Positions 16,643-26,669 of a stretch of DNA of 64,000 nt are shown in pieces (position 1 is the first letter of the stretch; each line of letters begins with the position of its first letter). Origin of the DNA: Enhygromyxa salina (GTDB lineage Bacteria > Myxococcota_A > Polyangia > Nannocystales > Nannocystaceae); the NCBI RefSeq assembly GCF_002994635.1, contig NZ_PVNL01000013.1:1-64000 (forward strand), written 5' to 3'. Made by a program: the position numbers and the translations under genes. The notes beneath the pieces were generated by a model. The model made no database searches and was not told the origin of the DNA. It saw only the letters and a program-made list of their open reading frames with translations.

Positions 16643-17407
16643 ATGTCGAATACATACTACATCTCCACTCCCTTCTATCTGCAATGGCACGATCAGGGTC
16701 CGCTCGGCGGGCAGTGGAACGGCTCGAGTACGAACAGCGATTATTACGAGCTCGATGCGTGGTCGCTCCCCGCGACCTCGAGCGAGACCACCTTCTACTT
16801 CACGGCCAAGCAGAGCTCAGGGCATACCGGCACGTCGCAGCCCCAGGTGTTCGCAACCATGGTCGACCGCGGCGGCGCGCAGGAGATCACCTACGGCGCC
16901 AAGATCGACCCAACCGCGCCCGCACAGGCGACCGCGCTGCGGTTCACGCCGCTCGGCACGGAGCTCGAGTTCACGGCCGGTCGGCTGATCTCCGGAGACC
17001 CCAAGATCAAGATCAGCGAGACGACCACCGAGCCGACCTGCGCGCTGATCTGGACCGGCAGCCAGTGGCTGTACTCCTACGACGTGAACGCGCCGCTGAC
17101 CGCCTACCGAGTGTTCGACTGCGTCAGCGACCCCAGCGCGGTCATCACCCTCAGCCGCGGCGCCCACACGATCTACGTCACCGACCAGACCGCCGACGGC
17201 TCGGCGCATGTCTGCGCGGTGTTCTACGCCGACGCCGACGCTGCTCCCGGTACCAATGTCGGGTTGGTCCAGAGCGAGACCTCGCTGCTCCGGACGACCG
17301 CCACGCCTGTGCCCCTCGCCGGGCCGACCGATCGCGACTGGCAGTGCACGCTCGAGCTGTTCTTCGCGCTGACCAACTACAAGAGCGCGGTCCTGCGCCA
17401 GCAATAA
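16643..17407 (+). CDS. QWHD-motif beta-rich protein, copy A
   Basis: A 254-residue protein with no signal peptide or membrane helix and a composition typical of beta-sandwich folds. It begins with a YLQWHDQGPLGGQWNG block followed by YYELDAWSLPA. Further blocks are ITYGAKIDP, RLISGDPKIKIS and ALIWTGSQW. All have counterparts in the protein encoded at 29657 (FRIQWHD, IFGAKVAP, VLVSDDPKVHVT, SLIWTGSGGW), which shows paralogy despite low identity. I do not recognise the family. It sits between kinase and repeat protein in the same orientation, 34 bp after the kinase stop. Confidence 0.85.
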   Translation: MSNTYYISTPFYLQWHDQGPLGGQWNGSSTNSDYYELDAWSLPATSSETTFYFTAKQSSGHTGTSQPQVFATMVDRGGAQEITYGAKIDPTAPAQATALRFTPLGTELEFTAGRLISGDPKIKISETTTEPTCALIWTGSQWLYSYDVNAPLTAYRVFDCVSDPSAVITLSRGAHTIYVTDQTADGSAHVCAVFYADADAAPGTNVGLVQSETSLLRTTATPVPLAGPTDRDWQCTLELFFALTNYKSAVLRQQ

Positions 17408-17420
17408 CCGGTTAGTTCTT

Positions 17421-17440
17421 CGGCGCGACTCAACGCGCCG
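17421..17440 (+). other. intergenic hairpin after the QWHD gene, copy A
   Basis: CGGCGCG and CGCGCCG form a perfect 7-bp stem around an ACTCAA loop. A second small hairpin with a TTCG tetraloop (GCCGC/GCGGC) is at 17471-17484. No T-run follows. They may slow read-through or protect the 3' end inside the operon. Confidence 0.5.
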
Positions 17441-17531
17441 GGCTATCTACATTTCGTAGTTCCCCGGGTCGCCGCTTCGGCGGCGGGCCCTGGGCATTCC
17501 TTCGCTCACTCATCAAGACAAGGCAGATCCA

Positions 17532-18407
17532 ATGACAGTCGCAATTCAGACCCTCAGCACCCTCCCCAACAAAGAGATCGTGTTCGACTTCGGCAAAGGC
17601 ACGAACGTGCTCCATTACGTGGTCGGCATCTCGTACTGGAAGTTCAGCTTCGACAACACCGATCAGCGCATTGACACCATCACGCTGAATTTGACCTCCA
17701 ACTCGGCTGGTTCTCAGGTGACGACCTCGATCGCCGCGCAGCTGCAGGGCGGCGACCACAAGATGGGATACAAGAATTCGTCGGTCACGCTGTCGTGCGT
17801 GGCGATCCTCAACGACGACAACCGCAACTACACCTTCGGCAGCGGCCTGGGGATCCCAAATGGCGGGCGCAGCTCGCCGATCACCCTGTGCAGCAGCACG
17901 CCGAGCGTCTCGAGTGCGTTCTTGTCGGGCTTCTCGCTCCGCTACTCGGGCAGCAAGCACCACGTACAGACCATTCAGACCACCGCCGGAGTCGCGACCG
18001 ACGGCTCGACCGGCTACATCACCAGTCAAGCCAACATGAACGATCACAGCAATAACTGGGCCCAGAATCCCACGATCGACGGCGGGCTGATCTACGTGGA
18101 CAAGAGCCAGACCGGGCTGCTCGCCCAGGCGCTGCCCAATCAACAGGCCGCGTCGCCGGTCTCGGTGAAGTTCCCCGGAACCTCGCTCTCGGCCGCAGCC
18201 GTGATGTTGCAGAGCCTGACGGTCAGCTACGGCAGCGGCCACGATCACGACATCAAGCATGTCGGCGGCGGCGCGCCCAACTGGACGGTCGGCGGAGACA
18301 CGGTCGTGCTCGATTCAGCTCAGGCCTTCATGAGCGACGACTCGCATAATTCACAGCAAAACTCGGACTCGCGGGTCTCGCTGATCGTACTCGGGATCCC
18401 CGCCTGA
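17532..18407 (+). CDS. triple-repeat beta-rich protein, copy A
   Basis: A 291-residue protein without signal peptide. It holds three loosely conserved ~97-residue repeats, each opening with an aromatic-rich strand and a His/Asp segment: YWKFSFDNTDQRIDTI (35), GFSLRYSGSKHHVQTI (133) and SLTVSYGSGHDHDIKHV (228). A NMNDHSNN/FMSDDSHN motif follows later in repeats 2 and 3. The paralogue at 32039 has the same triplication. The His/Asp pattern could bind metal or sugar, but this is a guess and I do not recognise a family. It immediately precedes the giant RHS gene. Confidence 0.85.
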   Translation: MTVAIQTLSTLPNKEIVFDFGKGTNVLHYVVGISYWKFSFDNTDQRIDTITLNLTSNSAGSQVTTSIAAQLQGGDHKMGYKNSSVTLSCVAILNDDNRNYTFGSGLGIPNGGRSSPITLCSSTPSVSSAFLSGFSLRYSGSKHHVQTIQTTAGVATDGSTGYITSQANMNDHSNNWAQNPTIDGGLIYVDKSQTGLLAQALPNQQAASPVSVKFPGTSLSAAAVMLQSLTVSYGSGHDHDIKHVGGGAPNWTVGGDTVVLDSAQAFMSDDSHNSQQNSDSRVSLIVLGIPA

Positions 18408-18423
18408 GCGCCGCGCGAGCGGT

Positions 18424-18444
18424 CCCGGGCGTGCCCCGCCCGGG
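18424..18444 (+). other. hairpin in the leader of RHS gene A
   Basis: CCCGGGCG (18424-18431) pairs perfectly with CGCCCGGG (18437-18444) around TGCCC. It lies 17 bases after the preceding stop and 61 bases before ATG 18506. The counterpart in copy B is much longer. Confidence 0.5.
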
Positions 18445-18505
18445 TCCGCGTTCGCGCCTTCGTCTCACTTCAATTTGTCTCGTACACGCACTCGGATTCA
18501 CCGTC

Positions 18506-21500
18506 ATGACCAGCCCCTCGACCAGCCCCTCGACCCAGGCCCCCGCGATTCGCACGTTTCAGATGGACAGCAGCGCCGACGGTAATCCGGCGAACGCCGT
18601 CAATTTGTTTCGTGGCGACGTCAACCTCACCCAGACCCTGTTCACGCTCGCGGGCCGCTCACAGGACGACCCGTTGCAGGTGTCGGTCGCCCTTCAGTAT
18701 CAGAGCAACGTCGCCCGTGCGGCGGGGACCTGGAACGCCGACGCCCCGACCGGGCCGCTCGGGCTCGGCTGGAGCTTGCCGGTCACCTACATCGCGGCGA
18801 CGCCAGGCCAGTCGCCAGTCGCGACCACCCGGCAGTACGCGCTCTATCAGAGCGGCGTGCCCAATCAGCTGGTTCGCCAGCCGATCGTGCCACTGTTGCT
18901 GAGCGTCGATGGGACCGTGGCCACGCAGCTGGTCGACGGGCAGACTGTCCCCGAGGTTGTCTGCGAGGCGCTCGCCAGCCATGGCCATCGACTCTCCAGC
19001 GCCGCGACGGTGGTTGGTTCCGGGCCCTGGAGCGTGCGTGACGACGCCAATATGCAGCTGCTGGATCTGCAGCTAGTCGGTAGCCAGCTCGAGATCCGCG
19101 ACGGCGGCGAGCTCTACCAGCTCCAGAATTATCAGTTCTCCAAGATCGTCTACTATCCCGCTTATGAGCGCTGGCTGGTGGTCGGCGCCAGCGGGATCCG
19201 CCGCTCGTTTGGCGGCCGCGCGCCCGACCATGGACAGTGCGCGGCCGCGGTCGCCAACAGCATCGTGTGGTCGGTGTGGTCGACCAACGCGAGCGGCCGA
19301 CCGATCGCAATCAGCTCCGGGATCGAGACGGACGACCAAGTTCAGGTCGCTACCGCGTGGTACCTGACCGAGGCGTCCGACCGGTTCGGCGGCGCGATCC
19401 GCTGTCGCTACAATGACTGGCCGCGCGACCCCAATGGCGTGGTCCCGGTCGTCGAGCAACAGGTCGGCGAGGGTGGGCGGCCGTACACCAAGGCCATCTA
19501 CTTGAGCGAGATCGTCGACGCGCTCGGTCGGGTCGTCCGCTTCAACTACGCCGAGAAGCTGTGGTCGGCCGCGCCCGAGTCGCCGCGCGAGTACGCCGAT
19601 CCCCACCGCGCAGAGCCGAGCAGCGCGCCCGGGCCCTACCAGGATCGCTACGAGACCTACTATCTGCGCGAGATCACCGTGAGCAGTTCGACCGCCGCGG
19701 TGATGTTCAGCTTCGAGTTCAACTATGCCGTCGCCAATGTCACGGGCAACACGGGGAGCCTGCGCGGCGACACCTACAAGCGGCTGTTGACCTCGATCGT
19801 CCAGCGCAACGCAGACGGCGTGGCGCTGCCGAGCATGCGCTTCGAGTATGATCTCGCGCCCGACAACCCGCACGGTCAGCCGGGGGCGCTGCTGGCCGTG
19901 ACCTCGCCGCAGGGCAGCATCACCCGCTATCAGTACACCCGTCACGCGCTCGACCTGTGCGACCGCACGGCGACGATCGAGCGCCCGAGCCAGCTAGCCG
20001 CGGGCGCCTCACCGCGGGTGTTCTTTGGGACCGACTATTCGGTGGTGACCTACTATCAGCCCGACTCGGCCAAGCTGAGCCTGCAGATCTTCACCTGGGT
20101 TGGCTCGTGGCTGAGCTGGCAGCTGGATCCCGACAGTCCGGTGATCGACACCAAGGGCCTGGACATCGAGACGCTCGAGGTCCTCGCCGCTGACGACTTC
20201 GTGGCGTTGACCTTTGCGCGGTCCCAGGGTGGGCGCGCCGTCTATGTGCTGCAGCGCGACACGGCGCGGCCGGGGCAGTGGCAACCAGCGACGATCGGCG
20301 AGGTGACCACGGCCTGCGATGTGCCGACCCTGAGCTACGTCGGCCAGGCCAGCTTCGCGGGCGGGGCGAGCTTCTTCGTGGTCGCGCAGATGGACGTCGA
20401 CCACATGCGGGGTAGCTACGATCGGCTGACCTGGCGGTGGACCCGTCAGTGCTGGACCCGAGAGACGACGACGACCTCGTCCTACGCGTGGGTGACCGCA
20501 GGTGCTGAGTATTACGCGGTGCTCGACGCGACCGGTGCGCTGACGCTGCAGGCGCTCGATGGGGAGCAGGCCTGGAGTTGCGTGGCGACCACGAGCCTCG
20601 CGGGTCTAAACCACAGCGACGTCGACAATGTGGTCCTGGTGCCGGGGGCCGCCCTGCTGGTCATCGCCAACCTGCAGTCGGGCAATTCGCAGCAGAACAC
20701 CTACGCGTTGACGATCGTCGAGTGGGACGATCAATATGCGATCGGGACCAGCGCGTTTGGGCCGTTCACCGATGGGTTCGGCGATCGCGGCCAGCCGCTC
20801 TCGTGGGTGCCACAGATCGTGTCCGACACGATGATCGGGGCCAACGGCAACCTGATTCGTCGCGCTGGCGGCGGCTGGTCGGTCAACACCGCGCTGAACC
20901 TCGGCGAGAACCCTCCAGCGCGCACGGCCCAGCGCTACGCCTATGGAACTGACCACGCGATTCAGGTGATCGATCCGCTCGACGGCGCTGGCGCGCCCAC
21001 GGCTTCGGTCGTCGCCTACGATCCGACCCGCGAGAATCCCTGGGTCGGTCCGACGAACATCGGCGCGACGCTGCCGAGCGACCGCGCCAACTACCCATCT
21101 GTCGCGGGCGGCGACTGGGCGGTGATCGGACCGTTCGTGTATTGCCGCGGGACCGCGACGGACTGGACCGACGTCTTCGCCGGATCCCCACTCGCCGACC
21201 TGCGCGAGCTCGCTGGCCAGGCGTTCGTGTCCGAGTCGCTGGTCAACGAGGGGCCAGGCTTCCTGGCCTACTCGGTCGGCGCGCCCGACCAGTCGTCGGC
21301 CCAGGCGGTCGTGCTCCACAATGGCGCGCTCGCGCCAGCGCCGACCCGGTTGGACGACGAGCGCATCTACGTCCCCAGCGAGGGCGGGCGCCCCGGACCG
21401 GGGATCTCGCCGCAGGGGCCGTCCACCTTCGTCACCTTCCCGGCCGCCGATAGCCGGTTCGACGTCGCCCAGACCGTGCTGCTGCACCGCTACGCGGGCG

Positions 21501-24500
21501 AGGCGATCGAGGGGCCGATCACCCACTACACCGTCACCTTCGCCGAGCTCGACGACGGCCTCTCGGGTCCGGTGCCGACCGCGTTCGAGCCCGAGCTCGA
21601 CACCGCTGGCTGCGACCCCAGCGGCGACATCGTCAAGTTCTATCAAACGACGGTCTACCCGGGCGCGCGCAGCTCGGGCGAGGCGACCCAGGGCAAGGTC
21701 GTGAGTCGCTACCACAACGGGATCGTGCGCGCGCAGCCGGGCGTGGACGACTTCGACATGCTCGACGGGATGCTGATCTCGACGACGACCTACGCGCAGG
21801 ACCAAGCCGAGCCGGTCGAGGCCACGAGCACCAGCTGGGCGGTGGTCCAGCAGGTCGCCTCGAGCCCGACCGATCCCGACGCGCCCCCGATCCAGCTGCG
21901 CGGTGGCTGGGTGACCCAGTCCCGTCAACAGCAGCTGCGCGACGGGGTCACGACCACGACCGACACCGAGTTTGTCACGCCCGACCTGCGGCTGCCGTAC
22001 ACCGGGAAGCCGACGGTCCAGCGCCGCGCGCAGACCAACGCCTCGGGCGAGCTCGAGACCTTTCAACGGACGACTCGCTACGGCGTCGAGTTCGACAGCG
22101 CGCTGGTGGCCATCCACGCGCTCGCGGATGTCGCGTTGGTCACCGATGTCCGCGTGGTTGGGGCGCGGACGACCGTGCTGTCCTCGACCGCGACCAGCTT
22201 CTCGAGCTGGGCGACCGCGATCGATCCACGGGTAGTGGCGCCCGCACCCGAGGCGCAGTTCGGCCTGCTGTCCAGCGACGACCCCGCGTTCCCGTTCGCC
22301 GACTACCAGCCTGGGACCACGCCGGCTGGCTGGCAGTTGGTCTCCCGCGTTGACGCTCGGGGTCGCTACGGGCTCGAGCGCGAGGTGACCGACGGACGCG
22401 GCGTCGCGACGGCGACCTTGTTGGGTGTCGACGAGCGGCTCGCGGTGGCGACGGTCATCAACGCGACAACCTTGGGCTGCGCGTACCTGGGCTTTCAACC
22501 CTACGAGGACAGCCGCGGCTGGACCCTCGACCAGGTCGAGCTCGATCCGCAGCTCGCGTTCGCGGGGACCCAGTCGGCGCGACTGCCCGGTGGTGCCTCG
22601 ATCTCCGTCGCGGTCTCGCCGGGCGATACCCCGACCTACGTGATCGGCTACCGGTACCGAACCGCGTCGGGGTTCGGCGGCGGCGGAGGTGTTCGGGCCT
22701 GCGTGACCGTCGACGGCGTCGAGCAGCCCGCGGTCTCGCAGGCCTGGACCGACACCGCGCGGGCCTGGACCTACGCGACCTTGGCGGTGCCGATCCCGGT
22801 TGGCTCGCAGCGCTCGCTGGCGGTCGAGGTCCGCAACGTCGCCGACTTGGATGTCCACGTCGACTCGATCCTGATCGTGCCGCTGCCGAGCGGCGCGACC
22901 GTGCAGACCTTCGATCCGGACTCGCTGCAGGTGCTCGCGAGCATGGACGCCAGCGGCCGCACCAGCCGCACGGCCTACGACCGCAACCAGCAGCCCACGG
23001 TCAGCGTGGGCGTGGCGGGTCGGGTCCGCGAGCTCACCCTCGAGTTCGCGTCGCGGCTCGGCAACGTTGGCGATCGCTTTGATCCGACCTCGCCCAACGC
23101 CCAGCTGATCCTCGACGCCGCCGCGGGTGGCGTGCTCGAGCAGTTCCGCGACGGCGGCGGCTGGGCAACCCGCTGGGCCCCCTCCGATCCCAACGCGTGG
23201 GTGGCGATCGACGGCGCGCTCGAGCACCGCAGCGCGAGCCCGGGCTCGATCGTCTGGCAGGCCGAGCCGGGCGCCGACAGCTGGGCGCTGTACTTCGAGA
23301 TCGAGCACACCGACGCGACGCCCAGCGTGACCGTCGGCGACATCCGGATCGCCTGGACGGGCTCGGGCTATCTCGGCGCGCAGGCTGGCGCGAGCTGGAC
23401 CGCCCTGGCGACCCCACCCAACCTGGCCCAGCGCTGGCTGCTGGTGATCGGCGACGGCGTGGTGCTGTTCTTCGCCGACGGCCAGCTGCTGTTCGCCGAG
23501 AAGACGGCTCCGGCCGCCGGCTCGCTGGCGATCACCGCCGCCGAGATCACGCTGCGCAACCTGACGGTGGTCGAGCAGGTCCGGCTTGGCTCGACCTACC
23601 TCGACGGCGCCTCGCGCCAGCGCCAGCTCCATCAGCTGCACGGCGCCGACTCGTACGTGCGCGAGCTCGTCTACGACCCGCTCGGCCGCCAGCTGGCGAC
23701 CACCAAGTGCGCGCCCGGAAGCTTCGGCGCGGGCGCGAGCGTGCCGGTCATGGGCTTTCGGCGAAGCTTCGTCGACCTGCCCGCGTTCGTGGCCGCGACC
23801 GCGTCGAGCTGGCGGATGACCGGCGACGTCGCCGACTACCACGCCGACGACGCGGGCTACCCGTACTGGGGCACCCGCTACGAGGCCTCGCCGCGGTCAC
23901 AGCGGATCGAGCTCGGCCAGCCCGGTCAGCCCGACGCGATCAACCTCGAGCTCGAGCCCGCGCGGCGGCGCACCTTGATGTTCGAGTTTGGACCCAACCC
24001 CGGACCCGATCTGGCGGCCGGACAATTCAACCAGACGCGGGTGACCAGCGCGATCAAGGGCCGTGGGATCCGCGACACCGATCGGTTCGGCCAGGCCGTC
24101 GCGGGCAGCTGGCAGAGCGCGAGCGGTGAGCTGATCAGCCAGGCCGAGGGCCTGCGCAGCTACGACGATCCGAGCTCTGGCGCGACGACGACCCTCGAGG
24201 TTCGGCTGCCCAACGCGCTGATCCCCGGGCCGCAGTCCGGCGACAACGGCTACACCTCCACGTCGATCACCAACCCGCTGCAGCAGACCGTCGCGATGTC
24301 CGACGCCGACACGGGCGAGACCCGGTTCGTGTTCGACTCGGCCGGCAACCTCCGGTTCGTGCAGCCGGCCCTCGACGACGGCGAGGCATGGTTCATCTAC
24401 TCCAAGTACGACGCGCTCAGCCGGGTCGTGGAGCAGGGCACGGTCGAGGGCAGCTGGGATCCAGACGAGCTCGCCCAGCTCGCTGATCAGCCGAGCTACC

Positions 24501-26626
24501 CGAGCGACGGTCGGCCAACGACCACGACCGCGTACGACGGCGACGGCGGCGAGCCGAGCCTGATTGGCATGAAGTGGCGGGCCACGTCCTCGAACCGGGC
24601 GCCGGATCAGGCCCCGGACGCCGGCGAGTGCAGCGTGGTCGAGACCTTCGCCTATGACGAGGGCGGCAACGTCGAGTCGGTCGCGCAGACGCTCGCGGGC
24701 GCGGTCACGGCCGCGGCCACGATCGGCTACGCCTCCAACACGCTCGGCGAGGTCGTGCGGGTCGACCTGCCCGACGGCGCACCGATCCGCGCGATCTGCT
24801 ACGCGCGCGACGATCAGGGTCAGGTCATCGCGATCGGCACCAACCCCGGCGCCGAGGATCTCGGCGGCTTCGACTACGATCCCGACGGACAGGTCTGCAC
24901 CCAGCGCTACGGCGGCGGCGCGTGGCAGCGCAGCTTCGACTACGCCTCGACCGGCTGGGTGCTGGGCTCGCAGACCCGCACGACCAGCGGCCAGCAATGC
25001 CTGACGCTCAGCATGGAGTACGAGGCCGACGGGCAGATGCGGTCACGCACCGTCGAGTCCGAATTTCAGGAGTCGTCGAGCTACGCCGATCGGTTCAGCT
25101 ACGACGACCTGCGCCGCCTGACCGCCGCCGAGGGCAGCTCGGCGGTCAGCTACCCACGCTACGACGGCAACGGCAACCTGTGGACGGCGATCGAGGCCGG
25201 CCAGACCTCGACCTTCGAGTGCGCGCCCGGCAGCAACCGCCCGCGCACCGTCACGATCGCCGACGGCGATCCGCAAGTGCTCGACTACAACGCCCGCGGA
25301 CAGCTGCGCGCGGGCCTGGGCCGGCGCCTGTCCTACGAGCGCAGCACCGCGATGACCACCGCGATCGCGAGCGGCGACAACCACATTCGGCTCGGCTACG
25401 GCAGCTCACAGCAGCGGGTGCTCAAGCAGATCATCGCGGGCGCGGGCGAGCAGCGGATCTACTTCAGCGGCGCCGGGCTGGTGCCGATCGCGACCCTGGT
25501 CGGCGATCAATGGGCGATCGACGTGCAAGGCCCGACTGGGTTGCTGGCTCGCGTGTCGGATCGGGCATACTTTCCGCTGACCGACACGACCGGCTCGATC
25601 TGGGCCGTGGTCGACGACACCAGCCTGGTCGGGGCCTCGAGCTACCGCCCGTTCGGTGAGCTGTCCGGCACCACCGGCTCGCCCGAGCGGATCCCCTACC
25701 GCTACCAGGGCCAGGAGTGGGACGGCGAGGTCCAGCTCTACAACTTCCGCGCGCGGATCTACGACCCGGTCTTGCGTCGGTTCGTGAGCCCCGACCCGCG
25801 TCGGCAATTCTTCAGCCCCTACGTGTTCGCTGCCGACGCGCCGTTGACCGCCGTCGATCCCACCGGTGAGTCGGCGACCTGGGCGGTGTACCTGGGCCTG
25901 GCCGCGCTGACCGTGGCGGGCGTGGCCTTGACCCTCGTGACGGCTGGGGCCTCCGACGCGCTGCTGTTGGCGGTGGATTCTTCGGTGCTGGCCGGGGAGG
26001 TCGCCTCCGGTGTCGCCGTCGAGGCGGGCGTGGAGGCGGCCGCGGGGGCGACGGTCGGATCCGTCGCGGGCGGGCTGGCTGGCAGCGCAGCCATGACGGC
26101 CGGGTTCAACGGCATCTGCTATGAGCACGCGCAGGGCGGCGACATCACGGCCGGCGGCATGTTCAAGACGCTCGGGATCGGGGCGGCGCAAGGGCTGGCC
26201 ACCGGGCTGGTCGGCGGCATGCTCGGACCGCTCGCCGACGCCGCCAACGCCCGGGTCGCGGAGTCGTCCGTGTCCGCGTTCGCCAAGGCGGCCGGGCGGG
26301 CGGCGAGTGGGACGATCGCCGGGGTGGTCGGTCGGGACCTGCAACAGGTCTTGACCAACATCAGCAGTCAGCAACCCTGGTATCAGGGGCTGCTGCGCAG
26401 CTCCGGGACCGGTGCCATGTCGGGCGCCATGTCGGGCGGCGGCGGATCGCTGGCCGGCTCTGCGTGGGGCGAGGTCAAGCCGGTCGTCATGAACCCGGGG
26501 CCGACCTGGACCGCGATCACCGACTCGCTCGCCAGCCGGTACACGACGATCTTGAACCGGAGCGCGAGCGCGGTGCCATCGGCGTTCTCGAACGCGAGCC
26601 CGTACTGGGTCTTCTCGAGCCGCTGA
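18506..26626 (+). CDS. giant RHS/Tc-toxin-like protein, copy A
   Basis: About 2,706 residues. The N-terminus has a SpvB/TcB-like opening (NLFRGDVNLTQTLFTLAGR, LQYQSNV, GPLGLGWSLP). A long beta-rich middle follows. YD-type RHS repeats are clear from ~2,050 on (FDYDPDGQVCTQRYGGG, YDGNGNLW), ending in the RHS core YRYQGQEWDGEVQLYNFRAR...YDPVLRRFVSPDP...DPTGE at ~2,400-2,452. After it comes a ~256-residue Gly/Ala-rich, partly hydrophobic C-tail with no nuclease, deaminase or ADP-ribosyltransferase motif I recognise. In Tc toxins such a shell encloses a cargo. No signal peptide, TcA partner or immunity gene is nearby. ATG 18506 is chosen by alignment with copy B. Confidence 0.92.
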   Translation: MTSPSTSPSTQAPAIRTFQMDSSADGNPANAVNLFRGDVNLTQTLFTLAGRSQDDPLQVSVALQYQSNVARAAGTWNADAPTGPLGLGWSLPVTYIAATPGQSPVATTRQYALYQSGVPNQLVRQPIVPLLLSVDGTVATQLVDGQTVPEVVCEALASHGHRLSSAATVVGSGPWSVRDDANMQLLDLQLVGSQLEIRDGGELYQLQNYQFSKIVYYPAYERWLVVGASGIRRSFGGRAPDHGQCAAAVANSIVWSVWSTNASGRPIAISSGIETDDQVQVATAWYLTEASDRFGGAIRCRYNDWPRDPNGVVPVVEQQVGEGGRPYTKAIYLSEIVDALGRVVRFNYAEKLWSAAPESPREYADPHRAEPSSAPGPYQDRYETYYLREITVSSSTAAVMFSFEFNYAVANVTGNTGSLRGDTYKRLLTSIVQRNADGVALPSMRFEYDLAPDNPHGQPGALLAVTSPQGSITRYQYTRHALDLCDRTATIERPSQLAAGASPRVFFGTDYSVVTYYQPDSAKLSLQIFTWVGSWLSWQLDPDSPVIDTKGLDIETLEVLAADDFVALTFARSQGGRAVYVLQRDTARPGQWQPATIGEVTTACDVPTLSYVGQASFAGGASFFVVAQMDVDHMRGSYDRLTWRWTRQCWTRETTTTSSYAWVTAGAEYYAVLDATGALTLQALDGEQAWSCVATTSLAGLNHSDVDNVVLVPGAALLVIANLQSGNSQQNTYALTIVEWDDQYAIGTSAFGPFTDGFGDRGQPLSWVPQIVSDTMIGANGNLIRRAGGGWSVNTALNLGENPPARTAQRYAYGTDHAIQVIDPLDGAGAPTASVVAYDPTRENPWVGPTNIGATLPSDRANYPSVAGGDWAVIGPFVYCRGTATDWTDVFAGSPLADLRELAGQAFVSESLVNEGPGFLAYSVGAPDQSSAQAVVLHNGALAPAPTRLDDERIYVPSEGGRPGPGISPQGPSTFVTFPAADSRFDVAQTVLLHRYAGEAIEGPITHYTVTFAELDDGLSGPVPTAFEPELDTAGCDPSGDIVKFYQTTVYPGARSSGEATQGKVVSRYHNGIVRAQPGVDDFDMLDGMLISTTTYAQDQAEPVEATSTSWAVVQQVASSPTDPDAPPIQLRGGWVTQSRQQQLRDGVTTTTDTEFVTPDLRLPYTGKPTVQRRAQTNASGELETFQRTTRYGVEFDSALVAIHALADVALVTDVRVVGARTTVLSSTATSFSSWATAIDPRVVAPAPEAQFGLLSSDDPAFPFADYQPGTTPAGWQLVSRVDARGRYGLEREVTDGRGVATATLLGVDERLAVATVINATTLGCAYLGFQPYEDSRGWTLDQVELDPQLAFAGTQSARLPGGASISVAVSPGDTPTYVIGYRYRTASGFGGGGGVRACVTVDGVEQPAVSQAWTDTARAWTYATLAVPIPVGSQRSLAVEVRNVADLDVHVDSILIVPLPSGATVQTFDPDSLQVLASMDASGRTSRTAYDRNQQPTVSVGVAGRVRELTLEFASRLGNVGDRFDPTSPNAQLILDAAAGGVLEQFRDGGGWATRWAPSDPNAWVAIDGALEHRSASPGSIVWQAEPGADSWALYFEIEHTDATPSVTVGDIRIAWTGSGYLGAQAGASWTALATPPNLAQRWLLVIGDGVVLFFADGQLLFAEKTAPAAGSLAITAAEITLRNLTVVEQVRLGSTYLDGASRQRQLHQLHGADSYVRELVYDPLGRQLATTKCAPGSFGAGASVPVMGFRRSFVDLPAFVAATASSWRMTGDVADYHADDAGYPYWGTRYEASPRSQRIELGQPGQPDAINLELEPARRRTLMFEFGPNPGPDLAAGQFNQTRVTSAIKGRGIRDTDRFGQAVAGSWQSASGELISQAEGLRSYDDPSSGATTTLEVRLPNALIPGPQSGDNGYTSTSITNPLQQTVAMSDADTGETRFVFDSAGNLRFVQPALDDGEAWFIYSKYDALSRVVEQGTVEGSWDPDELAQLADQPSYPSDGRPTTTTAYDGDGGEPSLIGMKWRATSSNRAPDQAPDAGECSVVETFAYDEGGNVESVAQTLAGAVTAAATIGYASNTLGEVVRVDLPDGAPIRAICYARDDQGQVIAIGTNPGAEDLGGFDYDPDGQVCTQRYGGGAWQRSFDYASTGWVLGSQTRTTSGQQCLTLSMEYEADGQMRSRTVESEFQESSSYADRFSYDDLRRLTAAEGSSAVSYPRYDGNGNLWTAIEAGQTSTFECAPGSNRPRTVTIADGDPQVLDYNARGQLRAGLGRRLSYERSTAMTTAIASGDNHIRLGYGSSQQRVLKQIIAGAGEQRIYFSGAGLVPIATLVGDQWAIDVQGPTGLLARVSDRAYFPLTDTTGSIWAVVDDTSLVGASSYRPFGELSGTTGSPERIPYRYQGQEWDGEVQLYNFRARIYDPVLRRFVSPDPRRQFFSPYVFAADAPLTAVDPTGESATWAVYLGLAALTVAGVALTLVTAGASDALLLAVDSSVLAGEVASGVAVEAGVEAAAGATVGSVAGGLAGSAAMTAGFNGICYEHAQGGDITAGGMFKTLGIGAAQGLATGLVGGMLGPLADAANARVAESSVSAFAKAAGRAASGTIAGVVGRDLQQVLTNISSQQPWYQGLLRSSGTGAMSGAMSGGGGSLAGSAWGEVKPVVMNPGPTWTAITDSLASRYTTILNRSASAVPSAFSNASPYWVFSSR

Positions 26627-26637
26627 CGCGGGCCCAA

Positions 26638-26669
26638 CCCTCGCGCCGGGCACGAGCCCGGCGCGAGGG
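26638..26669 (+). terminator. strong hairpin after RHS gene A
   Basis: Thirteen bases (26638-26650) pair perfectly with 26657-26669 around a CACGAG loop, starting 11 bases after the RHS stop. There is no T-run, so it may be a Rho-assisted terminator or an mRNA-stabilising 3' end. It separates RHS gene A from kinase gene B. Confidence 0.6.

Noticed and set aside
20606..23842. A 1,078-codon open frame antisense to RHS gene A
   Set aside because: High GC makes long antisense frames common. The translation is rich in Arg/Gly/Asp/His without domain pattern, while the plus strand has clear RHS sequence throughout.
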